Origin: Ailurus styani
Lineage: Eukaryota > Chordata > Mammalia > Carnivora > Ailuridae
Assembly (NCBI GenBank): GCA_002007465.1
Contig: LNAC01000689.1
Location: 1,040,473 to 1,104,472, forward strand
Direction: 5' to 3'
Length of the DNA: 64,000 bases
Below, in pieces: positions 24,701 to 39,700 of the stretch; within the stretch, counting starts at the first letter, position 1; the number at the start of each line of letters is the position of its first letter. Both the position numbers and the translations under genes were made by a program. The notes below the pieces were generated by a model that did not search any database, had not been told where the DNA came from, and worked only from the letters and a program-made list of their open reading frames with translations.

Positions 24701-27700
24701 CTATATTTATCCTTATGTCATTATGCCCTGCCTTGATTACTGTAATGTGAATCCTCCAACTTGTTCTTAATTGTGGAAGGTAGGATAATGGCCTCCCCCA
24801 AAGATGTCCATGTCTAATTCCTGGTTCCTGTGATATGGTATCTCACATGGAGAAAGGAAATTTTCAGATATTATTAATGTTAAAGGCCTTGAAATGGAGA
24901 GGTTATCCTTGATTTTCTAAATGGGCTCAGGGTGAAATCACATGGAAAGGGGGATGGGATGGAGAGCAACAAAGAGAGACAGAGAAAGAGAGACAGACGG
25001 AGAGAGGATACATGAGGTTGAAGAAGAATCAGAGAGACAGTTACTGGCTTTGAAGATGGAGAAAGACACCATGAACCAAGAAATTCAAGAAGCCTCTAGA
25101 AGCAAGAAAAAACAAGAAAACGTATTCTCCCTTGAAGCCTCAAGAAAGGAACACAGCCCTGTAACATCTTGATTTAGTCTAGTGGTATATCTGTCAGATT
25201 TTGAACCAACAAAATTTTAAGAAGTAAATTGGTATTGTTTAAGCCTGTAAGTATGTGAACATTTTTGGTAGCTGCAGTAGAAAATTCATACATTAATTTT
25301 TAATGTGTTTTGGCTTTTCCATTTTTGGCTGTTTTCCATTTTCTTTGAGTTTTAGTATTGTTAATGTCTGCAGAAAGCCTACTAGGATTTTCACTGGAAT
25401 TCAGTGAATCTGTATATCACGGTATATAGGGATAGGTGATTGTAAAAATATTTTTTCCTTCAATTTAAGAACTTGGTTTAGCTCTCCATTTATTTAGGCC
25501 TCCTTTAATTTTTCTCAGGGAGGTTTTATAAGTTTCAGACGATAGGTCATGTACACATTTTGTTAAATCTTTCCTTTTGTGGCACAGTCTTTTTCTTTTA
25601 ACACTGTTACAAATGATATTTCAAGTTTCGGTTTTCCACTTCCCATTACTATTGTATAGAAATGCAATTTCATTTAATGTATTGACCTTTTATCTTGATC
25701 TTGCTTAATTTACTATTAGTTTGGTAATATTTTTGTAGGCTCTATTGTTTATCACATCAATCGTAGAGTATCTGATGATCAAGAAGTTTAACAGGACTCC
25801 ACAGCATAGATTTATCAGCCTTTGTAAAAGTTAAGGACACAGCCCAACAGGAATAAGAAACAAAGGCATTTGTAGGGAAGCGTGAACGCTTACAGGTGCA
25901 GGTATCCAGCATCATGTCTCAGGGTGTTCTGCATCTGTTGGTTCAAAAGCACCAAGATATATGCAAATTATCTCAATTTTAGGCAGGCTAAGTCACAAGT
26001 TCACAAAGAGGTCTCATATATCATTATGTTTACATACGTAAAACTAGTCTGCGTAACCAGTTAAACCAGGTATAAACCACAAATCTGTATATTCCTCCAA
26101 AATGTAACAAGCTGTACAGGGTGTTTCCAAGGGAGTTTCATACTTAAACAGCAAATTATAAATCATTAGGGACCTCATCCCATGCTTATCTTGAGCAGGT
26201 GTTAGCACTAGAATTCTAGGCATGCCTGGAGATAACCACAGAGGAGTTTCATTCCACCTATAAAATAATTCTATCCTTATGCAGTTCATCTTCCTGATCC
26301 TTGGCCAAACTTTCCTCAGTACAAACTGTTCATGAGTATTCTTTTTTTCCATGCATTTTAGATAATATTTATGGACTAGAAAAAGCAAAAAGAGAAGCAC
26401 CAATGGCACATAGGTATTACTTTCAAGAAACATTTGAGTTTTAACAAATATTCCAGCATAACCATGTTTCTGATTTTGACCACTCTTACAGAACTCCTTA
26501 CAGAACTCAACTTTGAACTTTGTGAAAGGTTTTAGTAGAATGATTTAATTGTAATTAATTTTCCATTTCAAGGTTTCTTATCATAGAAGAGAAAATGTCT
26601 TAACATAAAAAACATCAATCTTTTTATTTAATTACCCATTTTTCTCTGGTATGTGTATTGTAATTGCTGAGCATCTGGGATCTCAATTCACAAAATGCTA
26701 TTCTGGTTTCCTAGAAAAAAGTATTATAAACTGCAATGACCTCTTTTGTTACTAGCAGGCTATGGATGCATAAGTACAATTGAATTGAGAAAAATGTTCC
26801 TAACATAAATTTTCAGAGGGTTTTAATGATGAGAAACGCTATATAGAAACATTGTCTTCACTTCCGGTAACTGTTTGAAGACAGCAGCTTATCGTGGGTC
26901 TTTTTAGATTAATTTTGTGTAGTGTTTAATTCATTAGCACAAACTAATTGACCAAACTTTTTGTTCTAGGGATGGGATTTACTAAGTTAGGTTGTTCATG
27001 AACTACCATTATAAATTAAATCTTCAATTCTGTTATGAATTAGAATCTTGTGATATGCCAGTATTCGTGAATGCCAGACTCAAGAGCGGTGGCACAAGGT
27101 TTCAGCTCAATGACCAGCTGGAGTTTGAATGCCATGATGGTTATGAAAGCAGATTTGGACACGCCACAGGCTCCATAGTCTGTGGTAACACTGGTTGGTC
27201 TGATACACCCATATGTTATGGTAAGTACCCTTTTTTCAGGTATTCTTTTTTTTTAATTAAAAAATCTGTAATTGTTGAATGACTATGTTGTGTACCTGAA
27301 ACTAATATACCATTGTCAACTATACTTCAATTAAAAAAAATACTTTCTGTCTTCAACTAGCAGTTATCAGTTACCTGAAAATAAGGTTTGTAAAAAGAAA
27401 GCTGAGTTAAAAAATGCTATGTGTTCCTTTTAAAAATTTTTGAATTATCTGGAGATAGTCTTAAGGCACAGTAATTAAAATCAAGGTGAATGGTTCTGTT
27501 TAATTTCAACTGGGAAGAGAAGGTGTTCTGAAACCCAAAGAGGATACTCTTTCTTTAACATAGGATGTTAACGTAATGTTTGTGATGGGTCTTATAAATC
27601 ACAGATTTGTGATTGAAGTATAATTATTGTTATTTTTTTTTTACTAAATGAAAGCTTTTAAATTATTTTAAACTTAGCTCTCCTTAGGAACATTGTAATT

Positions 27701-30700
27701 TCCTACAACTTCCTCAGCTATTTTGCTCTCTAGTTTCTGCTTTACACCTTCCACCTTGAGAGTTAATTTCTGCAGGTCCCGAGAGGAGCTCTTTTTTTTT
27801 TTTTTTCTGACTGTGACAAGTTCTGTGGACTCTTGCATGAATCTTTTTTGTGTTTGCCAAACAGCTGTCCAGAATTAGAGAGAGAGCTTGAATGTGTGGG
27901 AAAATGAGTGGATGCAGAATGTGCAAAGCTTTGACAACAAAATAATATTTGGAGATATCTCAGTAAGTGGATTCCAGTTAAGGTGTGGGAGAATTTTATG
28001 AGCTGAGGCTAGATTGGAAGCAAAGGAAAGATGATTCAGGTTAGTTATATCAGGGCATCTCAGCATTTAGATTAATTTTATCATTGATAAAAAGCCATAA
28101 AAGAGTCTTTAAGAAAAGGAATGATGTAATTTGATTTGAATTTCTGAAAGTTGTTTTATCCCCCTACCCCCTTCTTGTATACTCTTCTTGTGATAAGCAA
28201 GAAAAGATTCAAGAGTCCTTGCAGGGTGAGAAAGGTGGGGATCACATAGGGTGATGGCTGAGCAGATACCAAACAGAGGACAGATTTGGGATATATTTTG
28301 GTGGCAGAAAGCACAGAAAATATTGCTAAATGTTGGGTGTGAGAAAGAGTAAGAAGTCAAGGATTCATGTTTGATTTTTAAATTTTATTTATTATTTTTA
28401 AGAGTTTATTTATTTGAGGGAATGAGAGAGAGAGCGTGAGAGGGGAGAGGGTCAGAGGAAGAAGCAGACTGAAGAAGCAGACTCCCCGCTGAGCAGGGAA
28501 CCTGATGCAGGACTCGATCCCAGGACTCCAGGATCGTGACCTGAGCTGAAGGCAGTCACCCAACCAACTGAGCCACCCAGGAACCCTGATTTTTTTTTTT
28601 AAAGTATCCAGATAAATACCAGTGCCTTTCTGTGAAATGATGCTGGCAGAAGAGAGAGCACTTTGGGAAGAACATCACAAGTTCTGACTTGGACGCATAA
28701 TGGCTGAACGGCCATGGACAATAAAACTTGGATATGTAAACTACAGAGTTGGTTAGATGGGTCTAGCCAGGAGATATACGTTTGGGATTATCACCATATG
28801 AATGATGATATCAAACTGAAAAAGAATACGGAATGACAAGAACAGAGAGCTCAGGACTGAGCCCTGAAGCATCCTAACATTTTAGGTGTCAGACAGAAGA
28901 GGAATAGGTAGCAATGGAAATAGAAAAAATGGAGGATGTGAAAATTGCGAGGAAACAAAATATAAGAATGACTGTTGTCATAGAAACGGAGAGAAGAAAG
29001 TGATTAAAGGAAGAGAAAATATGCCAGGAGCCTGTGGGTCAGCCTGGATGGGCTCTCATTCTAATTTCACTACTTGCTAAACATGTATCTTAGGGCAACA
29101 TATCAGGCCTAGTTGAAGCTTTGTTAACTCCTCTTTATCTGTAACAGGCTTTAAAATGTATACTTGTTCTAATATTTCAATAGGTTGCTTAGGTTTTAGA
29201 CTGAAGTCAATAATACATCTATCTAGAAGACTGAAAAATGACAGATTTGGCTACTTGGAGGACAGCAATAACTGTAACAGAAATAGTTTTGGAAGGAATA
29301 CATGGTGCAGAACCTAAACAGAGTTTACTGAAGAAAAATGATCAGTAAGAACTTCAGTACAGCACGTGGGCATAACTCTTTCAAGACGTTTGTGTGAATA
29401 TGGAGGATAGGAAGTGCAGAATATTGCTAGAGGAAATCAGACACCAAAGGGAAGATTCTTTTTTTTAAAGATGGAAGACATCACAGCCAAGTGGATGCTA
29501 AATAGGATATAATAGAGACCGAATACATGAGGTAGATATTTCCCCATGGGGGTGAGAGCTCTGTGGAAGTACGAGCTACTTCCAACTTTGTAATAGGAGG
29601 AAGGAAGGAAGACAGATGTGTAAATCTCATGCTGGACAGAAGCAGGAGCTGATGGTTTCCATTTTCCTTTGAACTATAAGAGTCACCTGAGATTGAATGG
29701 TGCATGGGGAAAGGAGGAGAAAAAACACTTAGAAGTCTCACTGAAATGAGGTAGGCTTGCTTAGTCATATCTTGGTCCCAGTTAAAGTTAATTAATTCAG
29801 GTTGTCAACAAACACCTGTTTATGAGTTAGAAATAGACCAGGAGATAATGGAGAAGACCCACACACATGGCTCTGCCTTTTGGGAGCTTTCATTCCGATA
29901 TGAAAACAAACAAACAAACAAACAAAAATAAAACCCAAAGAATTAAGCCAAATAAAAACATTTTAAATATATTTTCTATATAACTGTTCAAAGAAAAAAG
30001 AACCCAAGGACTTAGAAAACAGGAGGGCGGGGATGGAGGGCTCTATTTTCTATAGGAGGCATGTGCACAAAGAAAGGTGGAAAACCCTTCAAGATAGAGA
30101 TGGGGGTTTGTGCGACAGCTGAAGCAGCAAAGAACTTGAGCTATTTAAAAAATCCAAAGATCAAAAAGCCTGGAGTCTGCATTGCCAGGGGGAGAGAGAT
30201 GTCAGTTACATTGGAAGTTGAGGAAGGAAATGGATAATAAAGAGCTTGAATTGTCTTCTGAGTAAAAACAAAGGTTTTTAAGATGATCATCAATTTCTTT
30301 TCTGGGATTAGAAGCAGATCCAGGTTTTATGAAATCAGAAGCTTATACAGTGTTGAGGGGCCTTCTTTAAAAAAGAAGTCAAAATCATGAATATGTAATT
30401 GATGTGATCTTAACAATATCACCACATGTCAGAAGAATGGGACAGCAGTAAAAACTGATGTGGCCAATAAGGCTTTTGTTGCAAATTTTATAAAATTTAT
30501 GACATTGTGAACCCATTGGTAAGAGTTCACCGTCATGGTAAGGCCTCCCAAAATTGAATGAACAAATGCCAGTTTAGTGTTCTTTTCAAATAACTTCCCT
30601 CTACCATGTAGCAGAAAAATTGCATAAAGATTGATGGATATCTGAGTTTATTGTCCTGGACATTATCTCCTTTGCAAAGAGGTTTACAAAGAATTATGTT

Positions 30701-33700
30701 GGGGCACCTGGGTGGCTCAGTTGGTTAAGCATCTGACCTCAGTGCGGGTTATGATCTCAGGGTTGTAGAATGGCGTCCATTGGGCTCCACACTCAGTGGG
30801 GAGTCTGCTTGTCCCTTTCCCTCCCCTCCCCCTGCCCCCTTCGCGCTCTCTCTCTCAAATAGAATCTTAAAAAAAAAAAAAAGAGAGAATTATTATTATT
30901 GTAAACCACTAAGTCAAACAGTGTTTCCAGCAATCTTAAATAAACGTACACTTAATAAAATTTGTACTGGCATTTCCAAGTATCAGTGCCTGGATTTATG
31001 ATTTTGACTTTTGGATAAAGACAGATATCTTTAATTCAGGGTTATGCCCATTCAAACTCTTCTTTATATTACATTTTAAAAGCCAGTATCTCTAGGGGGC
31101 GCCTGGGTGGCTCAGTGGGTTAAAGCCTCTGCCTTCGGCTCAGGTCATGATCTCAGGGTCCTGGGATCGAGCCCCGCATCGGGCTCCCTGCTCGGCTGGG
31201 AGCTTGCTTCTTCCTCTCTCTCTGCCTGCCTCTCTGCCTACTTGTGATCTCTCTCTCTCTGTGTATCAAATAAAAAAAAATTAAAAAAAGTCAGTATCTC
31301 TATATAACAGTTGGAAAATAACCAACAGCCAAGATTTATCATTATCATTATTATTATTATTATTACTGTTTTTTGGTGGTGTTAAGGCAGCATTTTTCAC
31401 AATGTGATGAAATAAACACAAAGTATATAAACAAAGATACATACAAATAAAAGAATTGGTATGTAAAAGATTGAAATAGAATTTTAGGAGAGATTCCCTG
31501 TAGTTCTCACTAAGTGTGACCTTCCCAACCAAGGTATAAAACTCAACATTAAAGCAATAAAGCAAATTTGCAGTTATTTTTTGTAGCATTACTTTTAAAT
31601 ATAGCTGTCTTACATCTAATTTTATGATTATGTATAAATACTTGACTAAAAATATTCTTTTTAGTATGATTCTAATTTTTAAATTTCAGTTTTTAATTTT
31701 ATAAATTAGTTAGCAAGATAGGAGGATTCCAAATAAGAAAAATGCAGTTTTTGATAATACTTAGCAATATCACACATTTTAAGGAATAATTTTACACCTT
31801 TCTAATTTGAATCAGAACAATTAACAATTTATTGACAGTTACTATAATTATAGGTACAGAAAGAATAGGTAGTTGTATATTGCATAAATATTCAGGACAC
31901 CTAGAATATGACCAAGTGGCCTTGAACACGTTTCTTCATTTTGTTTTGTGTTTCAGTTTGATTTCTTCACTTATAAAATATCGATTACGCTTTTTAAATG
32001 TTCCTCTAACTAAAATACATTAGAAATATTTCTATTTAGAGTTCTAGGTCCCAATTATATTGAACAAAAATACCAATTTTTATTTAAGTGTGCAGTTTAA
32101 AAATTGTAGTGTGAGTTTTTTTAATGTAAGATAATGCTTTTCTGTTTTGAGAGTCTAAAAAAATGTAACATTAGATTTTATAAATGTCAGTGATAAAAAT
32201 CAGGTCCAGTATAGGCAAACTTACTTTACAAATAAATTTTTAGGACACACCTATTGCTGTTCAACACCTTAATACTTCTCAGAGTCCTGTATGGATTTAG
32301 AGGGCATATAAAATCTAATATGTAACAGTTTTCAAAGAAGGGAATTTATCGGAAGTGCCTCTGTATGTGTTATACCTTGCCCCCCATTATTGTGTGACAC
32401 ATGTAAAATTTACTTTGGCAATGATTAATTATATATTCTTATTAAATTATTTTACTTTTTTTTACTAGAAAGAGAATGTGAGATTCCTCTAATAGAAGAC
32501 TATTTAATTGTTCATCCCAGAAAAGAAAAATATAAAGTTGGAGACATGTTGAAATTCTCCTGCAGACAAAGATTCATAAGAGTTGGACCAGATTCGGTTC
32601 AGTGTTACCACTTTGGATGGTCCCCTAATATTCCAACATGTAAAGGTGAATATTCTACAATTGCCGAAATAAGAATTAGAAATTAATCTCCAGTTGTTTA
32701 TTGAAATATGTAGTAGAAGTATCCATAGATACTTACAGGGTGTCTGACACTGAAGGGATTTTTGTTATTTTTCTTTTTGCCTACAATTCCGCCATTAGTA
32801 TTGGACATTTTTAATAGCATTGGCCTTAACTCATTTCATTGATTGTGTCCAAACAATATTAAGCAACTTTTGGTCAATTCCAAATTGATGGACTTGACCA
32901 TATATAAAATATGTTGATCAAGAGCTTGTCTCTCGTTTCAAATGATGGTACTTGAAAAAAAAAGTTTTGATAAAATGTTGCATGCAATATGATTAATATA
33001 CTTGTACAGCCATATTTAGTAATTGGTTTGGATACATCTTTAGATTATCTAGATCACTGAACATATTTTTTTGCTACTTTTTCCTGTTTGTCTGAACTAT
33101 ACTTTCAAAACTGAATTCAGGGCTTTACCAAGGTTTGTAAGCCTCCCTTGAAGTTTCTTTTGTTTATAGGATTGTAAGGGAGTTAAAAAATATTTTTTGT
33201 GTGTTTAGTTTTTTTATGTGTCATATCTAAGACATTTTGCTAATATCAGTTCACAAAGATTTTCTCCTGTGTTTTCTAAAGGTTTTGCTTTTATATTTAG
33301 GTCTATGCTCTACTTTCAGTTAATTTTTGTATATGAGATATGAATATGAGATACGATAGAATCAGAGCTCTGATTTGATTTGTATATGGGTATCCAATTG
33401 TTCTTCTACATCATTTTGTAGAAAAAACGATAATTTTTCCCTGGGTTGCCTTTTGCAGCATTGTCAAAAATCATTTGTCCATATACATGTGAGTCTATTT
33501 CTGAACTCCATTCTGTTTTTTATCATCTGTCTTTATGCCCAAACCACAGCTTCTTAATTACTGCTTTGTAATACGGATTGAAATCATATAATGTTAGTCC
33601 TTCAAACTTTTCTTCTTTTTCATTTTTTAAGCCATTCTAGGTTCTTTGCTTTTCTATGTGAATATTAGATTCAGTTTGTCAATTTCTACAAAAACACCTG

Positions 33701-36700
33701 CAGTGATTTTGATTGGGGTAATATTGGATCTGTGGATCATTGGGAAAAATTGATATCTTAAAAATATTAAATCTTCTGAACTGTATTTCTTTATTTGGGC
33801 CTTTAGATTATCTCTGTAATGGTTTTTCATTTTCAGTTTATCAGTTTTACATGTCTTTAGCCAGATTTATGCCTATATATATTAAATGTATTTTCAAGGC
33901 TTGAATATATTTCTAATAGGCTAGTTCAATATAACTAATTGAACTGGGAAATGAATCTGTTGTAAACCCCATTTTTTTATTGCTTAAGAATGCTATAATA
34001 AATTATGTCATGAATAATAAATTGATTAAAGAAAAAATCTGTTTTAGTGGATTTTTAAGATATAAAATAGACACTGTAACCATTATTTATATAGTATTTC
34101 TACTGTAGACCTAGTAAAATTGTGTGGCACACCTCCTCAGCTCCCCAATGGGGAGGCTAAAGCAACAAAGAAAGAAAATTATGAACACAGTGAATTGGTG
34201 GAATATATTTGCAACCCTGGATTTTTGATGAAGGGTCCTAATAAAATTCAGTGTGTTGATGGAAAATGGACAACGTTGCCTATATGTATTGGTAATGTAT
34301 AAAAATCATGAATATTCAAACGATTAAGTCAACATTTTTGGTTTGTATTCATAGAACCACATAAATTATATTTTAAAGATAAACATATTTTTGTGAAATT
34401 TTTATAGAGGGCAGTACATGTGGAGCTATACCTGGACTTGATAATGGCTATGTTGTTGAGTTTTCTGCCCCTCCCTATCACCATGGAGCTTCAGTGGAGT
34501 TCAACTGCAGAGAAACATTTACATTGATTGGACCCAGATCAATTACATGTGTTAGAGGAACGTGGACTCAACTTCCTCAGTGTGTTGGTGAGAATAGCAT
34601 TTCTTTTTTTTTATTTCAAAATATTAAAAAAAATTTTTAAAGATGTCATTTATTTGAGATAGTGTGAACGAGAGCACAAGTGGGGTGGAGGGGCAGGGGG
34701 TGAGAGTAGCAGGCAGACTCCCCACTGAGGAGGGAGCCCAACGCCGGGCTAGATCCCAGGACTCCAGGATCATGACCTGAGCTGAAGGCAGACATTTAAC
34801 CGACTAAGCCACTCAGGCGCCCCGAATAGCATTTCTTGATGTACACAGATATAACAATATTTTTGAAATTTAAAGATTATTGTGAAAATGTCAGGTCTTA
34901 AATTGTAATGAATTCAAGCATTTGTTGTTTATAGTTCAATATCTACAGAGAAAAATATTAATTAGTAACTGAATTTATGGATCTTTCTGTCCCTGATGTT
35001 AACATTGTTTATAAGTGTGAAGCTAAATCTTACTTGCAGGTATATATATGATTAAAACATGAGCACCAATTGCCAGGAAAATATAACTATCTTTACAGAA
35101 ATACCATTTTTGTTTTTATATAGTACTCTTTCTTTCAGGCCCTGGAAAACAAAGAAATGAAGTTGAGAAAATACCCATTTGTTCCACTCCCATAGGAATC
35201 TTGGCTCTCTCAAAGCTTCTAAGAGTGATGATTCCTCAGCCTATTTCAAATGCAGCACAAAGAAGTGCATGAGCTGGAGGGTGTGGGGGTGGGTGGCAGG
35301 CTTTCTCAGTCAGGAACATAACTCAGTCAGGAACATTACTCAGTCAAGGGAGGCAGTCGAAGATGGGCCAGGAAAAAAATTCTGATGGTGGGATGAATGA
35401 TCCCATCCTTGAAGGCCTAACTTGGGGGCTCGCTTTCACTTTTCCCTTTGAATGAGTTCTTTCCAACAGTTTTCCTGGGTTCTACATTCAAAGTGAGCCC
35501 TGGATGTCCAGTCTTACTTATTCATCTGATTTCTAGGCATTTATGAATCCCAGGAGAAGATATAGTTTAGACTCAATCTCTCCATGAGAGCAGGGATCGC
35601 ACTTGTTTTGTTCACTGACGTATTTCCAAAACTCAGAAGACTGGCTGACATAGAGGAGACATTTGATAGGAGTTTGTTAAGTAGATCAACACATTTTGTT
35701 GCTTATTAGCACAATTTTCCTCAACACATTTCTGTCAAAGGTATTGTCTGTCTCTCCAAGACCAAACCTCATTTTTGTGCTTTTCTATCTCCGCAAATGA
35801 TCTCACTTCATTTCTTTCTTTCCGGTAAGGGAATAACCCAAGGTAATATCAGGCCTGAAAACTCTCATCATTTCATCCTAACTTACACCAAAACATCTGC
35901 TTCAACGATTGCTCTCCCCTGGTCTCAGAGTTTGCCTTCTTAACATTAATCTTCTACCTATATTAAATTTAATATAACCTTCTTGGCTGTCTTAGGTTTT
36001 GCTCCTGTTTTATCCTCTCAATGTTTACTTTGTATCTCCACTCTGCCTTTCACTCTTCTCTATATGTCTATTTTCTCCTAATAAAGAAATCCTTTCAAAA
36101 ATTGGACATGACAACAACCAATACCATTCCTCTTGATTATAGATCTTCCTTCAGTTCCCCTGCCTTGAAGAATACTTTGTTTTATCTTGATCAACACCCT
36201 GGGGCCATTCTAAAAATAGGACTAAGCTTAAACCTCTAGTTTGTTTTGAATTAGCCTCCTTTTTCTTTTTTTTTTGTTGCATTTCAAAATCTTTACTTTT
36301 CTTTGGCCAATTTACTTTTCTTTGGCCAAATACTGGCAAAGACCTACAAAGAGATTTTATCAACTTCAAAAAGGATTCCCATTTTTATTGAGTTATTGAA
36401 ATATGTAGCTATATAAAAAGCTTCTATAGTCCATACTTAATATATTGAAGCAAACAAAAATTTATTATTATGGCATTATAATATTATAGGATTATAGATC
36501 AGGTGTAAAAAAATTGCTTCTCAAAGATTCTAAGAGTATATACAGAAGATAGTTCATGGCTTTAAACAATCAATTCCTTTTTCTAGGTGGATTTTAATTT
36601 TAATATATACATATTTATTTATAATTGACGCACTGCATTATGTTTTAGGTATATAAGCTAATGATTTGGTATTTGTATGCATTGTGAAATGATCACAATA

Positions 36701-39700
36701 AGTCTAGTTAACAACCACTACCATGCATAGTTACAGAATTTATTTTTTCTTGTGATGAGATCTTTAAAGATCTACTTTTTTTAAAAAAGATTTTAGTTAT
36801 TATTTGACAGATAGAGATCACCAGTAGGCAGACAGGCAGGCAGAGAGAGGAGGAAGCATGCTCTCCGCCAAGCAGGGAGTCCGATGTGGGCCTCCATCCC
36901 AGGACCCTGAGATCATGACCTGAGCCAAAGGCAGAGGCTTTAACCCACTGAGCCACCCAGGCGCCCTACTTTTTTTTTTTTTTTTTTNCATGGGTGGAGG
37001 AGGGGCAGTGGGAGATGAAGAGAGAGAATTTTGAGCAGGCTCTATGCTCAGCGTGGAGCCTGAGGCACGGCTAGATCTCATGACACTGAGATCATGACTT
37101 GAGCCAAAATCAAGAGTCAAAGGCTTAACTGACTGAGCCACCCAGGCGCCCCTCAAAATCTACTTTCTTAGTAACTTAAAAATATGCAGCACAGTGTTGT
37201 TAACTATAGTCATTATGCTGTATATTACATCCCCATGACCTATTTATTTATAGCTGGAAGTTTGTATCTTGACTCCCTTCACCCATTTCACCCACCCCCA
37301 CCTCTGGTAATAACCAGTTTGTTCTTCATAACCATGAGCTTTTGCTTTGTTTTTTGTTTTTTTTTAGATTCCACATGTAAGTAAATAATATCGTATTTAT
37401 CTGAGTTATTTTCCTTATCGTAATGCCTTAAGGTCCATCCATGTTGTCAGATATGGAAAGATTTTATTGATTCTTATGGCTGAATAATATTCTATTGTAT
37501 TTATATATCACCTCTTCTTTATCCATTCATGAGTTGATGGACATTTAGATTGCTTCCCTATCTTGACTATTGTAAATAATGCTACAGTAAATATGGGGGT
37601 GCACATCTTTTCAAATTAGTGTTTTCATTTTTTTCAGATAAATACTTAGAAGTAGAATTGCTAGACCATATGATAGTTCTATTTTTAATTTTGGGGGGAA
37701 CCTCCACACTGTTTTCCAAAGTGGCTGTACCAATTTACATTCCCACCGATAGGGCACAAGGGATCCATTTTCTCCACATTGTCATCAACACTTGTTTTTT
37801 CTTGTCTTTTTGATAATAGCCACAGGTGTGAAGCAATATCCCATTGTGTGGTTTTGATTTGCATTTCCCTGATGATTTGAGAGGTTGAACATCTTTTCAT
37901 GTGCCTGCTGTCCATCTGTATGTCTTCTTTGGAAAAATCTCTCTTCAGGGTGCCTGGGTGGCTCAGTTGGCTAAGCATCTAACTCTTTGATTTCAGCTCA
38001 GGTCATGATCTCAGAGTTTCAAGGTCAAACTCAGGATGTAGCCTGGTTAAGATTCTCTCTCTCCCTCTCCCTTCGGCCCTCCCCTCCCCTGTTCACATGT
38101 GTGCACATTCTCTCAAAAAAAAAGTCTCTTCAGGTCCTCCACCCATTTTTAAATCAGATTATTTGGTTTTCTTTGCTATTGAGTTATATGAGTTTCTTAT
38201 ATATTTTGGCTACTAACCCTCTTTATCAGATATATGATTTGCAAATATTTTCTCCCATTCAGTAGGTCACCCTTTCATTTTGATGATTTCCTTTGCTGTA
38301 CAGAAGTTTTTACTTTGATGTAGTCCCACTGGTTTATTTTTTGCTTCTGTTGCCTTTGCCTTAGGAATCAGATCCAAAAAACCTCATCAAGAAGCTTACT
38401 ATGTTTTCTTCTAGGAGTTTTATGGTTTTAGGTCTTACATTTAAGTCTTTAACCCATTTTAAGTTAATTTTTGTGTATGGTGAGGGAGAGTTGTCCAATT
38501 TCATTCTTTGGCATGTGGCTGTTCAATTTTCCCCAACATTGTTTATCGAAGAGACCTTCCTTTACCCATTATATATTCTTGGCTCTTTTGTCATAAATTA
38601 ACTGACCGTATATGTGGATTTTTTTTTCTGGGCTCCCTATTCTGTTACATTAATCTTTGTGTCTATTTGTATGCCAGTACCCTATTTTTTTATTTCTATA
38701 GCTTTGTTATAATAGTTTGGAATCAAGGATGGTGATGCCTCTAGCATCTTCTTTGTCAAGATTTCTTTGGTATTCAGGGTCTTTTGTGGTTCCATGCAAA
38801 TTGTAGGATTATTTTTACTTTTCTGTGTAAACACCCAATTTGTTTTTTATTTATTTATTTATTTATTATTATTTTTTATTCTTTGCCCCAGGGGTACAGG
38901 TCTGTTTGTTATCCCAAGTATCTATCTCTGTCTTTTGGTGATCATACAAAATATTTGCTTAAATATTCATATTCTATATAATACATCTTAGATGTACTTT
39001 TTAAAAAAAATTTTTAAAGATTTTATTTATTTATTTGACAGAGAGAGACAACAGTGAGAGAGGGAGCACAAGCAGGGGGAGTGGGAGAGGGAGAATCAGG
39101 CTCCCTGCTGAGCAGGGAGCCCGATGTGGGGCTTTATCCTAGGACCCTGGAATCTGACCTGAGTCGAAGGCCGATGCTTAACGACTGAGCCACCCAGGCA
39201 CCCCACTTAGTGTACTTTTAAAATTGTATCACATTACCATTTTTGAAAAAATGTATTTCAGTTGGCAATTTCATATATTCTATTTCCACAAATAATTGTT
39301 CTCATTTCAATATTTAAGATTGTGGATTAAAAATAATATAGAGATACTTGAAATAAACAAATAATTGTGAACATTTGTACAGATTTCAAATATGGGACCA
39401 AAATCAGGTATGTGATGATTATTCACTATGTATATCATCCCAAAAAAACAAAAAACAACAACCTTTTATGGTTTTCCAATCCAAAAAGTACAAAATGTCT
39501 TTATGATGGATATTTTCTCTGATATTTCAAAGAGTGGATATAGGACTTACACTCATACATGCTAGCCCATCTCATGTAGTATGATCAGGATGACTCAGTG
39601 AAATTTATGAGCATTAATTCTAATTTCATTAGACTATGGACTCTATAGCTATTTTTTATACTTTTTAAAAAAATTTAAATTCAATTAATTAACATACAGT

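Larger units (their letters stand above)
12784..27043 (+). other. Intron 1 (about 14.3 kb)
   Basis: Flanked by GTAAGT and a TTAG acceptor. I looked for four-cysteine CCP exons matching CFH CCP1-8 and saw none. The intron is largely CAN-SINEs and LINE-1 pieces, listed separately. Stretches at about 14150-15670, 18640-19440, 19660-20790 and 26460-27040 show nothing identifiable. Confidence 0.7.
27221..32468 (+). other. Intron 2 (about 5.2 kb)
   Basis: No CCP-like exon seen. SINEs at 28378, 30701 and 31097, and an ATT-rich microsatellite at about 31340-31370. Otherwise unassigned AT-rich sequence, including 28590-30700 and 31290-32460. Confidence 0.6.
36590..38830 (-). mobile_element. Old LINE-1, antisense, split by three SINEs
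   Basis: 3' UTR-like start near 36600, then antisense coding sequence with TACATTCCCACC near 37738 and GATTTGCAAATATTTTCTCC near 38235. Interrupted at 36781-37153 and 37948-38122. Confidence 0.7.

Noticed and set aside
24942..25172. 76-codon charged frame
   Set aside because: Lies within an ancient interspersed repeat.
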